NCBI RefSeq assembly: GCF_018143015.1
Contig: NC_054741.1
Location: 59,827,197-59,891,196 of the forward strand
Source of the DNA: Lytechinus variegatus
Taxonomy: Eukaryota > Echinodermata > Echinoidea > Temnopleuroida > Toxopneustidae
Direction of reading: 5' to 3'
DNA: 64,000 nt
The translations under genes were made by a program, and so were the position numbers. Shown piece after piece: positions 43,195-55,470 of this stretch (position 1 is the first letter of the stretch; each line of letters opens with the position of its first letter). The notes beneath the pieces were generated by a model, which did not search any database, was not told where the DNA came from, and was given only the letters and a program-made list of their open reading frames with translations.

Positions 43195-44220
43195 TGTTAT
43201 AACTAGAACAGGAACTCTCATTATATTAGTGTGTATGCCGGATGACTCAATGTTGTATAAATCGTATGATTCTTGGCATGATTGTACTCTTACAGCCTCT
43301 GATAAGTTAGTTTTTCTCTTAGAAGGAATATATTTTTAAGTATTGTATCTTCATGTTCCTCAGACATTCCAAACCGTATGTTACTCAAGAATAAGAGAAC
43401 TATTATCTATTATGATTCATATGTAAATGTTATACTCAGTGCACCCAGAAACCTGTCTTTTTAATACATTTATATTGATGTTCATTCATTATAGAGATAT
43501 ATATTACAATCGGCACCATATCTCTCTACAGTCATGACAGTGATACGAAGTACAGTTCTCTCTGTAGATCAATCCTAAATCACTTCTAAAAAAAAAGATT
43601 TTGTTAGACTGTTTCTTTTTTTCTTTTTTAAAGAGAAGAGTCCAATATGAAATATAATCCTCATCTATCCTTATCATTATGATCAAAACTTCTGAATACA
43701 GTTGATAAGACACCTTTACCTAAATGAGGAAAAAAAATATTGACATAGAAATATATTCATGTTAACATTAAAATGCGCTAAGAATCATAGTGTTATTCGC
43801 ATATGAATTACCTGACACAAGAAACATAATGTAACATAGATGTGTTTCTTCTGTAGATTAATTGATTGAATAAAATAATAGAGAGATAATACTGCAACTC
43901 TAACTAGTCGTTACAATCAGGGCTTTCAGTGTATTGCTTGAAAACATGAAAGTATAAAAAACGAAGGTCCTTTTGTTCCAAGTACAATTTGACAAGCAAA
44001 GAAAAAATGGGGGAGGGTCCTCTCACTGGTGTATGAACAACATATTCCCATTGGGAATATTTGCTTTGACTCTCAAGCGGAGGGGGCGCGGACCGGATAT
44101 GCCCCCCCCCCCCCGATCCAAAACTGGGTACTTAGCTACAAGGCTCAGACCTCTCCTTTCATACCCTTCTTCCTTGCTTTCTTTCTACGAAGTTTTTACC
44201 TGAAACTTCAAAAGAAATAA
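43195..44220 (+). other. 3' flank of TMEM79-like copy 1
   Basis: About 1 kb strongly conserved with the same positions in units 2 and 3, including AATAAA at 43869-43874 and a C-run near 44103. It is likely 3' UTR followed by spacer. Confidence 0.6.
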
Positions 44221-44600
44221 TTGTGTGTGTTTGTAAGGATGCACTTCTGGGGACATTTTCTTACATTTAACATCAGCCGGGGACGTAGGATGGATGTTGA
44301 AGGGTGAAGATTTATGTGTGAGGGAGGATTAATGCGGGAGGGCGGGGGTGATTGTGGGGGAATAGGCCTAAGAGAGAGATTGTGAGGGCATAGAGTGTGT
44401 GGGTGTGTGTGTGTGAAGGTTGGTGGGTGAGTATACCTCAATGGGGACCGGAGGAGTCAGAGCGTGCGTGAGTTCATGTGAGTGGGGGAGGGTTAGCTCA
44501 GGAGGGAGTAGACCTTTTAATTGTGTGGGGTTGTACGTAGTTTGAGTGAGGGAGGTGGTATCCGGGTGAGGGTGGGGGGAGGGTTTGTTTGTTTTATTTC
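44221..44600. repeat. GT/GGGT-rich low-complexity tract, unit 1
   Basis: Strand-biased T/G sequence with GTGTGTG runs and GGGGGAGGG blocks. Equivalents lie at 50040-50380 and 54715-55470. C-rich frames on the other strand are artefacts of composition. Confidence 0.85.
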
Positions 44601-45212
44601 CGAAATCAGATAAAAAATATACAATATACAAGAGAGAAACATACAATAACGGCGGATCATGCACCCAATTCAGCTGTATTTGCAAAATACTGCTGTTCTT
44701 CCTTGGGGTCCTACATTTACCATTCAAAGTAATATACCATACAAAGTAATATACACGATTTAAAAAAAGGGTGTGAGCATGTATGTGAGTGCGGAGGGCT
44801 GGTGCTGAAGGATACTGTTAAGGTATGGGTGAGGAGGTACGGAGAGTGTGAGTGTGTTTAAGTGTGGGATTTAAAGCGAGGGAAGTTGTGTGGTGATGAA
44901 GGGAGTATGTGTACACGGGGCGAGTGAGCTCGTTTGATCTCCAGATCGGAATATCACTTTTTTTGAGGGTCTAGTTTGTGCCCCGATGTCAGGATTCTGT
45001 GTCACGATATACCTTCATCCATATAATCGAGGTAAGTGCTAATCGGGTAAAACATTAATTAAGTAGTGGGATAGCTAAAGAGTTGTGCCCCCCCCCCCCC
45101 CTCCTCCCAGCTGAAGTTCGGAGTGACGCCCATGATCATGGTGCAAACTTGAAATGCCACTCTGTCGGGGTGAGCATTTAGCATGGCATTGGAGTCCTTG
45201 ATTGACAACATA

Positions 45213-45383
45213 CACTCTAAAAAATGAAGTGCTAATTCAGCTCTTAAAGAGCGTGTATAGTGACTGCACTTCGGAGTGCTGATTTGTCTAGTTCAAATCT
45301 GAACGAGAAAAATCAGCACTCCGAAGTGCAGTCACTCTACATGCTCTCTATAAGAGCTGAATTAGCACTTCATTTTTAGAGCG
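45213..45383. mobile_element. 171-bp foldback MITE with TA flanks (mariner-like)
   Basis: CACTCTAAAAAATGAAGTGC at 45213 pairs with GCACTTCATTTTTAGAGCG at the other end; arms are almost fully complementary through TCAGCACTCCGAAGTGCAGT. A TA dinucleotide sits on both sides (45211-45212, 45384-45385), as for Tc1/mariner targets. Only unit 1 has it. Confidence 0.75.
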
Positions 45384-46276
45384 TAACCTCTGTTTCTTAC
45401 GTTGGGTAATACAATATTTCGTTTCATTTCATTTTACACAAAAACGCTCTCACAATGTTTTTATTAATAATCTGATCTCGCCAAACAAGAATTCAATGTT
45501 TCCGAGGTTTGCACATGGACTTCTTTCTCACATTTCTTTTAAATCATATAATGTAATAAAAAAAGTCCATGTGCAAACCTCGGAAACATTGAACGTTTAT
45601 ATTTTTATGTCAAATTATTTTATAAACTGTCAGACGATGTCTCTTTTACAATAACACGTTTTGACCATGATTTACTATTGATCACACCAATCAAAACACC
45701 CTCTGATATGGATTGTTTGAAATTAGGTTTATTCATATCATGTACTCCAAGAAATAAAAGAAATGGATTTATAACCGATTTCAAAAAACATGATATTTTT
45801 ATGTGCCGGACGAGTTTATGAAATGAAAATGTTAAAAAAATCCGTCATTCGATCAAGGTCCCAAAAGCTTGTCAAGGATGGAAGATTCTACGCCGGTAGG
45901 GGGAGTGTCCTTTTCTGATGGCATCAACTTTGCACTAGATAACCTTTAAAGGCACTTTCTTGGTTCACACAAAGGCTATCTCATTTTACCTTATAAATCT
46001 GTATATCACCCTCATTGTATACACCATCAAGCTCAATTCATTCAAGCATTATCATTTTGTCTAGGGATTGGACCTAGTTAAAATAAGTTTCAAATATACA
46101 TGTAGACTAAATGAAATGACCAATTTTAAAGAGGAATCCAACCGGAACGAAAACTTGTCTTTAGAGGGAAAAGAAAAATCAGACAAGCTGACAGGTGAAG
46201 GTTAAAAACAATATTACACAAACAATAAGTAAGTTATGAATTTTTGAAAGTTGTAAATATTGGTTATCACTTTACC

Positions 46277-46583
46277 CATGGGCGGAAATCCCAGAGGGGA
46301 CGTGTCCCCCCCTACTCACAATAGAAGGGGGACACAATATCAAATGTCCCTCTACTATTTTGGTCTTTCATGATGGTAAGAAATGCATCATTCAAAATCG
46401 AAAAAACAAGTATTTTCGGACGAGATTACCTTACTTTTGGGATGATAACCTTTTTTTCTAAATTGCTTGTCAAATAAATTTTCGTCGAAATGACCTTGAA
46501 TTTTGGGGTGATAACCTTTTTTTTGCTTGTCAAATTTTCCAGCCCCCTTACCCCCCTACCTTTGGGAGAGATTTCCGCCCCTG
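46277..46583. mobile_element. hAT-like MITE in unit 2 (filled site)
   Basis: Ends CATGGGCGGAAATCCC and inverted CAGGGGCGGAAATCTC, with a perfect 8-bp duplication ACTTTACC (46269-46276, 46584-46591). It contains GGACGTGTCCCCCC and two partial repeats around TTTTTTGCTTGTCAAAT. The uninterrupted target is at 41194-41201 in unit 1. Confidence 0.92.
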
Positions 46584-46615
46584 ACTTTACCCATGGAAGC
46601 TTCAAATTGGCTGCA

Positions 46616-47502
46616 CAATCTTTTCAAATATGTTCTGTAAAAACTCCTCTATACACGATTACCCAACGAGAAAACGTAACTGTTCTCACCTACCCCCTAC
46701 CCGTACTATATTAGCGAAAAACTCTTTTATCTTTTTTGGACCTGTGTATTGGAATTCCCTGCCCAACGACTTAAAAGAATCTACAAACCTTAATATTTTT
46801 AAACGCAAACTTAAAAAGATGCTCATTCAGTTTGCCAATACTTCACACCAACAAGTCAAGCTAACACATAACCTTAAACTACATAACTTAACCTTTAACT
46901 ACCAATGAATTTGTCAAACTTTACTTATTAAAAAAAAAAAAAACACTTCAACATGATACAATACATTACGACCTGTGCACCTGCCATGTTTCCTCTTTTC
47001 ATTTGCACTTTTATTTGCACCTCCCTTATCTCCCTCTCTTTCTTTTGCCACTTTACCCTCCCTATTATAATTTTGTAAGTACTTTTTGTGTGTGTTACCA
47101 CTGTAATTATTAATATTTGAACTACTTTCTCTTATTCATTTGTCGCTTATTCGTTTTATTTTGATATTTGTGGATTACTTGTTTTAAGTTTGTCTTCTGC
47201 GTCCGTCTCGATTTTTGTATATAGTTGTATATATAGTTTATTTATAATTAGCATTGAAACTAAGTTTAGGGGCTTGCCTTCTTTACAAGCTTTTGCTTTT
47301 CTTGGCAAGTCCCTCCGTTCACTTCTTGTTTCTTTTCATTCATAAAATTACTGCAACAAATTTTAGTTTTGATTAATTTATAGTCAACATTTGTTACGAA
47401 ATGTCATTGATTTGTCTGTATTATCTATTATATTGAATATGTATTGTTACTTTAATTGTATTTTGAAAAAAATTGTTGATCGGAAATGAATAAATCTGAA
47501 TC
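46616..47502 (+). pseudogene. LINE 3' end (CR1/L2-like) inserted in unit 2 only
   Basis: Encodes the C-terminal tail typical of CR1/L2-type LINEs (VYWNSLPNDLKESTNLNIFK then KLKKML) followed by about 600 bp of 3' UTR and a TGAATC-like tail (GAATAAATCTGAATC). The same join in unit 3 (TTGGATGCATAAGTGGTG) is uninterrupted, so the insertion is younger than the unit 2/3 split. Strongly 5' truncated. Confidence 0.8.
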
Positions 47503-47815
47503 TAAGTGGTGTCATGGTGATGTAAGGCAAGGACTCTTCCATGTAGTCCAATGCATAAAATGGCTAATTAAAAAGAAAAAAAAAATTCTCACAAATTTTT
47601 ACTTGTAATTATAACTTTCTTTCATGAAGAAATAATTCAATATACTACCAAGTTTATATTTAGATTACTGCCACAGGGGAATGGGTACTTTCCATGATAA
47701 TTCAGTACATGGCCTGCCTATGGGAAAGTTGTCCTTACCCCAAGTGGTAATTTACTTATCCAGTTGCCAATTTGAAATCTATAGTCTTTTGAAGCAGCCA
47801 TAACTTTCTTATTGC

Positions 47816-48436
47816 TTGTCCGATTTCTTTCAAACTTTTACCATTCTGTTTTATTTATTTTTCTCCCCTCCAACACAACATTTTAGGACCAATTCTAGAT
47901 TTCCCTTTAAGTTCACCATGCATGCAAGCTCTTTGGCATGGCATTCAAGTCACGTACTTACCCTTGCTAATTATTTTTTTAAAGACAGGAAATTCTACAC
48001 TAAGTACATTGTAAACGTACTTGAAAAAAATCTCTCTTCTGTGTTTATAAATCAAAGTCCAGATCAAAGGTAAAGTTCAAACTTGTCCCTTTTTAGGCAC
48101 TCCTTTTCATGAGTAAATCACATTCAATTGATTGAAATACAGCTCAACATTAGTAAACGCAGACTTATGATTCTGGATTCAATCAAAACACAAGGTCTGC
48201 AGAAGTGTAACCTTATCTTGATACAATCTATACTGCTATTCTGCTTTAGCTCCGTCGAACAAACTCAGCTTGTTGTAATTATTGTCTTATTTATGAACAT
48301 ATCAAAACAGCTGATCAACTACAAACGGTTTCTTTCTGAGAGGGACTAAGACCGGGGACTAAGAGTCGTCGAAAAACCAATAGCTGTGCAATTTTATCAG
48401 TTTACACTTCCGAAACAGAAATCTTAATCTTCCAAC
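47816..48436 (+). other. Upstream region of TMEM79-like copy 2
   Basis: Highly similar to 42008-42636 and 52530-53143. The last 250 bp (TTCTGCTTTAGCTCCGTC onward) is the best conserved stretch before the start codon and is a reasonable place for promoter and 5' UTR. No TATA box could be assigned with confidence. Confidence 0.5.
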
Positions 48437-48994
48437 ATGTTTCAGGGTCAACAATGGACAGTGGTGAAGTTTGCATCCATTGCAATAGCATTCATGGCCT
48501 TCGTTCTTTACCTCTACCAGGCAGGTTCTCTTCCATTTATACCGACCAAAAACGCCCCGACGTCGGATGGTGAACGTCTGACCTATGCTTTCCGTTGCCT
48601 GGCATTTTCTATCCTGCCCCTCTTCATGGGCATCAGAGCTGTTGGAAACAAACGATTCAGTAACATCGACACCCTCGGGGCAGATCCAACCGCTCCGGTC
48701 GACCCCGTCAAACATCGAGACTTCTTGACCCGCCAAAGGAATCTCCAGAATACCTTGGAGCAGACAGTCTTACACATCGGAGCAGTCCTAGCCCTGGCAT
48801 CAAGTCTCCCACTTGATCAACTCTCCGTGATACCCGTCTTGGTCTTCTTCTTCGTCATCGGTCGGATCACCTACTATATTGGATATCTTTACTTTGATAA
48901 CCAACTTTACAGAGCGTTTGGTTTTGGTGTAACATTCATTCCATCTGTAGTTGGCCTTGGTTATGCCCTCTTTATCATAATTTTTCGAAATTAG
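48437..48994 (+). CDS. MAPEG-domain membrane protein, TMEM79-like, copy 2
   Basis: Intact 185-residue single-exon frame with the same membrane layout and MAPEG signature R101-x3-N105-x2-E108. The second motif is R143-x2-Y146-x2-GY. Differences from copy 1: T42, G45, F63, G70, P87, F137, F138, Y146 and A160. A possible acceptor CCGAAACAG lies 14 nt upstream of the ATG. The 3' flank stays nearly identical to copy 1 for over 1 kb, with AATAAA at 49665. The unbroken frame and the changes confined to few residues argue for a functional recent paralogue. Confidence 0.82.
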   Translation: MFQGQQWTVVKFASIAIAFMAFVLYLYQAGSLPFIPTKNAPTSDGERLTYAFRCLAFSILPLFMGIRAVGNKRFSNIDTLGADPTAPVDPVKHRDFLTRQRNLQNTLEQTVLHIGAVLALASSLPLDQLSVIPVLVFFFVIGRITYYIGYLYFDNQLYRAFGFGVTFIPSVVGLGYALFIIIFRN

Positions 48995-50039
48995 TGTTAT
49001 AAATAGAACAGGAACTCTCATTATATTAGTGTGTATGCCGGATGACTCAATGTTGTATAAATCGTATGATTCTTGGCATGATTGTACTCTTACAGCCTCT
49101 GATAAGTTAGTTTTTCTCTTAGAAGGAATATATTTTTAAGTATTGTATCTTCATGTTCCTCAGACATTCCAAACCGAATGTTTATCAAGAATAAGAGAAC
49201 TATTATCTATTATGATTCATATGTAAATGTTATACTCAGTGCACCCAGAAACCTGTCTTTTTAATACATTTATATTGATGTTCATTCATTATAGAGATAT
49301 TACAATCGACACCATATCTCTCTACAGTCATGACAGTGATACGAAGTACAGTTCTCTCTGTAGATCAATCCTAAATCACTTCTAAAAAGAAAGATTTTGT
49401 TAGACTATTTCTTTTTTTTCTTTTTTAAAGAGAAGAGTCCAATATGAAATATAATCCTCATCTATCCTTATGATTATGATCAAAACCTCTGAAAGCAGTT
49501 GATAAGACACCTTTACCTAAATGAGGAGAAAAAATATTGACATAGATATAATTCATGTTAACATTAAAATGCGCTAAGAATCATAGTGTTATTCGCATAT
49601 GAATTACCTGACACAAGAAACATAATGTAACATAGATGTGTTTCTTCTGTAGATTAATTGATTGAATAAAATAATAGAGAGATATTATTGCAACTCTAAC
49701 TAGTCGTTACAATCAGGGCTTTCAGTGTATTGCTTGAAAACATGAAAGTATAAAAAAACGAAGGTCCTTTTGTTCCAAGTACAATTTGACAAGCAAAGAA
49801 AAATGGGGGAGGGTCCTCTCACTGGTATATGAACAACATATTCCCATTGGGAATATTTGCTTTGACTCTCAAACGGAGGGGGCGCGGACCGGATATGCCC
49901 CCCCCCCCCCGATCCAAAACTGGGTATTAGCTTACAAGGCTCAGACCTCTCCTTTCATACCCTTCTTCCTTGCTTTCTTTCTACGAAGTTTTTACCTGAA
50001 ACTTCAAAAGTTTGTAAGGATGCACTTCTGGGGACATTT

Positions 50040-50172
50040 TCTTACATTTAACATCAGCCGGGGACGTATGATGGATGTTGAAGGGTGAAGATTTATGTGT
50101 GAGGGAGGATTAATGCGGGAGGGCGGGGGTGATTGTGGGGGAATAGGCCTAAGAGAGAGATTGTGAGGGCAT

Positions 50173-50203
<31 letters not shown>

Positions 50204-50380
50204 AGGTTGGTGGGGAGTATACCTAAATGGGGACCGGAGGAGTCAGAGCGTGCGTGAGTTCATGTGAGTGGGGGAGGGTTAGCTCAGGAGGGTGTAGACC
50301 TTTCAATTGTGTTGGGTTGTACGTAGTTTGAGTGAGGGAGGTGGTATCCGGGTGAGGGTGGGGGGAGGGTTTGTTTGTTT
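50040..50380. repeat. GT/GGGT-rich tract, unit 2, with (GT)n
   Basis: Same tract as in unit 1, with an expanded pure (GT)n run at about 50175-50203. Confidence 0.85.
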
Positions 50381-51862
50381 TATTTCCGAAATCAGATAAA
50401 AAATATACAATATACAAGAGAGATACATACAATAACGGGGGATCACCCAATTCAGCTGTATTTGCAAAATACTGCTGTTCTTCCTTGGGGTCCTACATTT
50501 ACCATTCAAAGTAATATACCATACAAAGTAATATACACGATTAAAAAAAGGGTGTGAGCATGTATGTGAGTGCGGAGGGCTGGTGCTGAAGGATACTGTT
50601 AAGGTATGGGTGAGGAGGTTTGCACATGGACTTCTTTCTCACATTTCTTTATTCTCACATATTTTCACACACACCCACCCTCACCCTCAGACACACCCAC
50701 ACACACACATAAGAAGATAATATGATTTGAACAGATTAAGATAATAAAAATAATTTATTTCACTTTATACACAACAAACGCCCACACATTCAATATTTCC
50801 GAGGTTTGCACATGGACTTCCTTCTCACATTTTTTCTAATTATAATGTAATAAAAATATGAGAAATACGTCCATGTGCAAACCTCGGAAACATTGAGCGT
50901 TTATATATTTATGAAACACCTTAAATCAAAATTATTTTAGAAACTGTCAGACGATATCTCTTTTACAATAACACGTTTTGACCATGATTTACTATTGATC
51001 ATACCATTCAAAGCGCCATCTGATATGGATTGTTTTGATTCGTACCTATCATGCATGTGATCCAAAAAACATAAGAAAATTTTGTCGTGCAAAAGCCACC
51101 CGTTATGATTTTACAGTATATGTTTTTCTCTCGAAAAGATAGAACTAAAGGGGTACTCCAGGCTAAAATCAGACAAACAATAGACGGAAGATTTTATCAA
51201 ACTCGGACAAGGGCTGATCGACAAATGACATTTTAAAGAATGGCATTATTTTGGTTAAACCGTTTATGTCTACATGAATTTTCAATGAGCAAACTAAGGA
51301 TATATCCTCACAATGTTCTTTCGTATTTTATACATGGAAATAGGTTTATTCATATCATGTCCTCCAAGAAATAAAAGAAATTTATAAACGATTTCATACA
51401 TGTTTTTATGTGCCGGACGAGTTTATGAAATAAAAATGTTTAAAAATTTGTAATTCAATCAAGGTCCCAAAAGCTTGTCAAGGATTGAAGAATCTACGTC
51501 GGGGGGGGGGGACCTTTTCTGATGGCATCAACTTTGCACTAGATAATCTTTAAAGGCACTTTCTTGGTTCACACAAAAGCTATCTCATTTTACCATATAA
51601 ATCTGTATATCACACTCATTGTATACACCATCAAGCTCAATTCATTCAAGCATTATCATTTTGTCTAGGGATTGGACCTTGTTCAAATAAGTTTCAAATA
51701 TAGACTAAATGAAATGACCAGTTTGAAAGAGGAATCCAACTTGTTTTTCGAGGGAAAAGAAAAATCAGACAAGCTGACAGATGAAGGTTAAAAACAATAT
51801 TACACAAACAATAAGAAAGTTATGAATTTTGGAAAGTTGTAAATATTGGTTATCACTTTACA

Positions 51863-52177
51863 CATGGGTGGAAATCCCAGAGGGGACGTGTCCCCCCTAC
51901 TCACAATAGAATGGGGGGACACAATATCAAATGTCCCCCTATTATTTTGGTCTTTTATGATCATGATGATGGAAAGAAATACATCATTCAAAATCGAAAA
52001 AACATGTATTTTCGGACGAGATGACCTTACTTTTTGGATGATAACCTTTTTTTTTGCTTGTCAAATCAATTTTCGTCGAAATGACCTTAAATATGGGGGT
52101 GATAACCTATTTTTTTTTTGCTTGTCAAATTTTCCAGCCCCTTATCCCCCTACCTTTGGGAGAGATTTCCGCCCCTG
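51863..52177. mobile_element. hAT-like MITE in unit 3 (filled site)
   Basis: The same element at the same position as 46277-46583, with flanks ACTTTACA (51855-51862) and ACTTCACC (52178-52185) that have each drifted from ACTTTACC. Shared position shows one insertion inherited by both units. Confidence 0.9.
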
Positions 52178-53143
52178 ACTTCACCCATGGACGCTTTAAA
52201 TTGGATGCATAAGTGGTGTCATAGTGGTATAAGGCAAGGACTGTTCCATGTGGTCCAATGCATAAAATGGCTAATTAAAAAGAAAAAACAATTCTCACAA
52301 ATTTTACTTGTATTTATGACTTTCTTTCATGAGAAAATAATTCAATATACAACCAAATTTATATTTAGATTACTGCCCCAGGGGAATGGGTACTTCGGGG
52401 AAACCACAAATCCATGATAATTCAGTACATGGCCTAAGTGAAAGTTGTCCTTACCCCATGTCATAATTTACTTATCCAGTTGCCAATTTGAAATCTATAG
52501 TCTTTTGAAGCAGCCATAACTTTCTTATTGCTTGTCCGATTTCATTCAAACTTTTATCATTCTGTTTTATTTATTTTTCTCCTCTCCAACACAACATTTT
52601 AGCACCAATTCTAGATTTCCCTTTAAGTTCACCAAGCTCTTTGGCATGGCATTCAAGTCACGTACATACCCTTGCTAATTATTTTTTTTTAAGACAGGAA
52701 ATCCTACACTAAATACATTGTAAACGTACTTGAAAAAAAATCTCTCTTCTGTGTTTATAAATCAAAGTCCAGATCAATGGTAAAGTTCAAACTTGGCCCT
52801 TTTAGGCACTCCTTTTCATGAGTATATCGCATTCAATAGATAGAAATACAGCTCAACATTAGTAAACGCAGACTTGTGATTCCGGATTCAATCAAAACAC
52901 AAGGTCTGCAGAAGTGTAACCTTATCTTGATACACTATACTGCTATTCTGCTTTAGCTCCGTCAAACAAACTCAGCTCGTTGTAATTATTGTCTTATTTA
53001 TGAACATATCAAAACAGCTGATCAACTACAAACGGTTTCTTTCTGAGAGGGACTAAGACCGGGGACTAAGAGTCGTCGAAAAACCAATAGCTGTGCAATT
53101 TTATCAGTTTACACTTCCGAAACAGAAATCTTAATCTTCCAAC

Positions 53144-53701
53144 ATGTTTCAGGGTCAACAATGGACAGTGGTGAAGTTTGCATCCACTGGAATAGCATTC
53201 ATGGCCTTCGTTCTTTACCTCTACCAGGCAGGTTCTCTTCCATTTATACCGACCAAAAACGCCCCGAAGTCGGATGGCGAGCGTCTGACCTATGCTTTCC
53301 GTTGCCTGGCATTTTCTATCCTGCCCCTCTACATGGGCATCAGAGCTGTTAAAAACAAACGATTCAGTAACATCGACACCCTCGGGGCAGATCCAACCGC
53401 TCCGGTCGACCCCGTCAGACATCGAGACTTCTTGACCCGCCAAAGGAATCTCCAGAATACCTTGGAGCAGACAGTCTTACACATCGGAGCAGTCCTAGCC
53501 CTGGCATCAAGTCTCCCACTTGATCAACTCTCCGTGATACCCGTCTTGGTCTTCTTCTTCGTCATCGGTCGGATCACCTACTATATTGGATATCTTTACT
53601 TTGATAACCAACTTTACAGAATTTTTGGCTTTAGTGTAACATTGTTTCCATCTGTAGTTGGCCTTGGTTATGCCCTCTTTATCATAATTTTTCGAAATTA
53701 G
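53144..53701 (+). CDS. MAPEG-domain membrane protein, TMEM79-like, copy 3
   Basis: Intact 185-residue single-exon frame. MAPEG signature R101-x3-N105-x2-E108 and R143-x2-Y146-x2-GY are kept. It differs from copy 2 at T15, G16, K42, Y63, K70, R92, I160, S164, L167 and F168, with changes clustered in the first and last membrane segments. The upstream 100 bp is the same as copy 2, and a possible AATAAA is at 54362. As with the other copies, a role resembling TMEM79 (membrane trafficking) or a MAPEG enzyme is only inferred from family. Confidence 0.82.
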   Translation: MFQGQQWTVVKFASTGIAFMAFVLYLYQAGSLPFIPTKNAPKSDGERLTYAFRCLAFSILPLYMGIRAVKNKRFSNIDTLGADPTAPVDPVRHRDFLTRQRNLQNTLEQTVLHIGAVLALASSLPLDQLSVIPVLVFFFVIGRITYYIGYLYFDNQLYRIFGFSVTLFPSVVGLGYALFIIIFRN

Positions 53702-54714
53702 TGTTATAACTAGAACAGGAACTCTCATTATATTAGTGTGTATGCCGGATGACTCAATGTTGTATAAATCGTATGATTCTTGGCATGATTGTACTCTTAA
53801 AGCCTCTGATAAGTTAGTTTTTCTCTTAAAAGGTTTCCATTTTAAGTATTATTTCTTCATGTTCCTCAGACATTCCAAACCGTATGTTACTCAAGAATAC
53901 GAGAACTCTTATCTATTATGATTCATATGTAAATGTTAAACTCAGTGCACCCAGAAACTTGACTTTTTAATCCATTTCGATTGATCTTTATTCATTATAG
54001 AGATCGCAATCGACACCTATTAATATACATTCATGACTGTGATACGAAGTACAGTTCTCTCTGTAGATCAATCCTAAATCACTTATAAAAAGGAAGAATT
54101 TGTTAGACTTTTTCATTTTTTTTTAAAGAGAAGAGTCTAATATGAAATATAATCCCCATATATCCTTATGATTATAATAAAAATCTCTGAAAACAGTTGA
54201 AAAGACACCTTTACCTAAATGAGGCGAACAAATATTGACACAGATATAATTCATGTTGACATTATATGCGCTAAGAAGTCTAGTTTTATTCGCATATGAT
54301 TTACCTGACACAAGAAACATAATGTAACATAGATGTGTTTCTTCTGTAGATTAATTGATCGAATAAAATAATAGAGAGATAATACTGCAACTCTAACTAG
54401 TCGTTATAATCAGGGCTTTCAGTGTATTGCTTGAAAACATGAAAGCATAAAAAACGAAGGTCATTTTGTTCCACGTACAATTTCACAAGCAAAAAATGGG
54501 GGAGGGTCCTCTCACTGGTATATGAACAACATATTCCCATTGGGAATATTTGCTTTGACTCTTATAAGGAGGGGGCGCGGACCGGATATGCCCCCCCCCC
54601 CCCGATCCAAAACTGGGTATTAGCTTACAAGGCTCAGACCTCTCCTTTCATACCCTTAGTTCTTCCTTTCTTTCTTTCTACGAAGTTTTTATCTGAAACT
54701 TCAAAAGAAATGAT

Positions 54715-55470
54715 TGTGATTGTGTGTGTTTGTAAGGATGCACTTCTGGGGACATATTCTTACATTTAACCAATCAACCGGGGACGTTTGTGTTGTTAAG
54801 GGTGGATGTTGAAGGGTAAAGATTTATGTGTGAGGGAGCATTAATGCGGGAGGGTGTGGGTGATCGTGGGGAATAGTCCTAAGGGGGGGGGTGAGGGCAT
54901 GGAATGTGTGTGATTAATGAAGGTTGGTGGGTGAGTGAGTGAGTATACGGGAGTATACGTCAATAGGGCCGGAGGGTCAGAGCGTTCATGAGTTCATGTG
55001 AGTGGGGGAGGGTTAGCTCAGGAGGGAGTAGACCTTTTAATTGTGTGGGGTTGTACGTAGTTTGAGTGAGGGAAGTGGTGGCCGGGTGAGGGTGGGGGAG
55101 GGAGGGAGTGAGCATGTATGTAAGTGCGGAAGGCTAATGCTGAAGGATATACTGTTATAGGTGTGGGTGAGGAGTTACGGATTGTGGGAGTGTGGTTTAA
55201 GTGTGGGATTTAACGCGAGGGATGATGTGTGGTGAGGAGGTGAAGGTGTATTAGTCGAGGAGCTCATTCGTGTGTGCAAGGAGATGGTATGTGAGGGAGG
55301 GTGTGAGTGGAAAGGGCTAATAAGGGAGAGTGTTATGGGTTTTGTCTGCGGGGGTGTATTTGTGCGCGGCGGGTGAGGGTAAGTGGGGGTTTATGTGTAC
55401 GATGTAATGGTGAGGAAGGTGTGTGTATATTGTGGGTGTGTGTGCGTGAAGGGGTCAATGTCTCAAGAAA
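54715..55470. repeat. GT/GGGT-rich tract, unit 3
   Basis: Longest of the three strand-biased T/G tracts, with GTGAGTGAGTGAG and GTGTGTATATTGTGGGTGTG stretches. Frames through it are compositional. Confidence 0.8.

Larger units (their letters stand above)
36740..45440 (+). repeat. Tandem unit 1 carrying TMEM79-like copy 1
   Basis: The left border is the hairpin at 36770-36880, shared with units 2 and 3. The unit is longer than the others because it holds a LINE (about 37250-40320) flanked by two diverged ~230-bp copies of a common stretch (about 37030-37240 and 40335-40570), a 236-bp tandem expansion (41310-41960) and a foldback MITE (45213-45383). The rest aligns with units 2 and 3. Confidence 0.8.
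45440..50780 (+). repeat. Tandem unit 2 carrying TMEM79-like copy 2
   Basis: Begins with the border hairpin (45491-45597). Relative to unit 3 it has one extra LINE fragment (46616-47502). Both unit 2 and unit 3 hold the 46277-type MITE that unit 1 lacks. Confidence 0.85.
50780..55250 (+). repeat. Tandem unit 3 carrying TMEM79-like copy 3
   Basis: Begins with the border hairpin (50788-50900), keeps the MITE at 51863-52177 and lacks the LINE of unit 2. The distance between copy 2 and copy 3 start codons is 4,707 bp, against 5,800 bp between copies 1 and 2. Confidence 0.85.
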
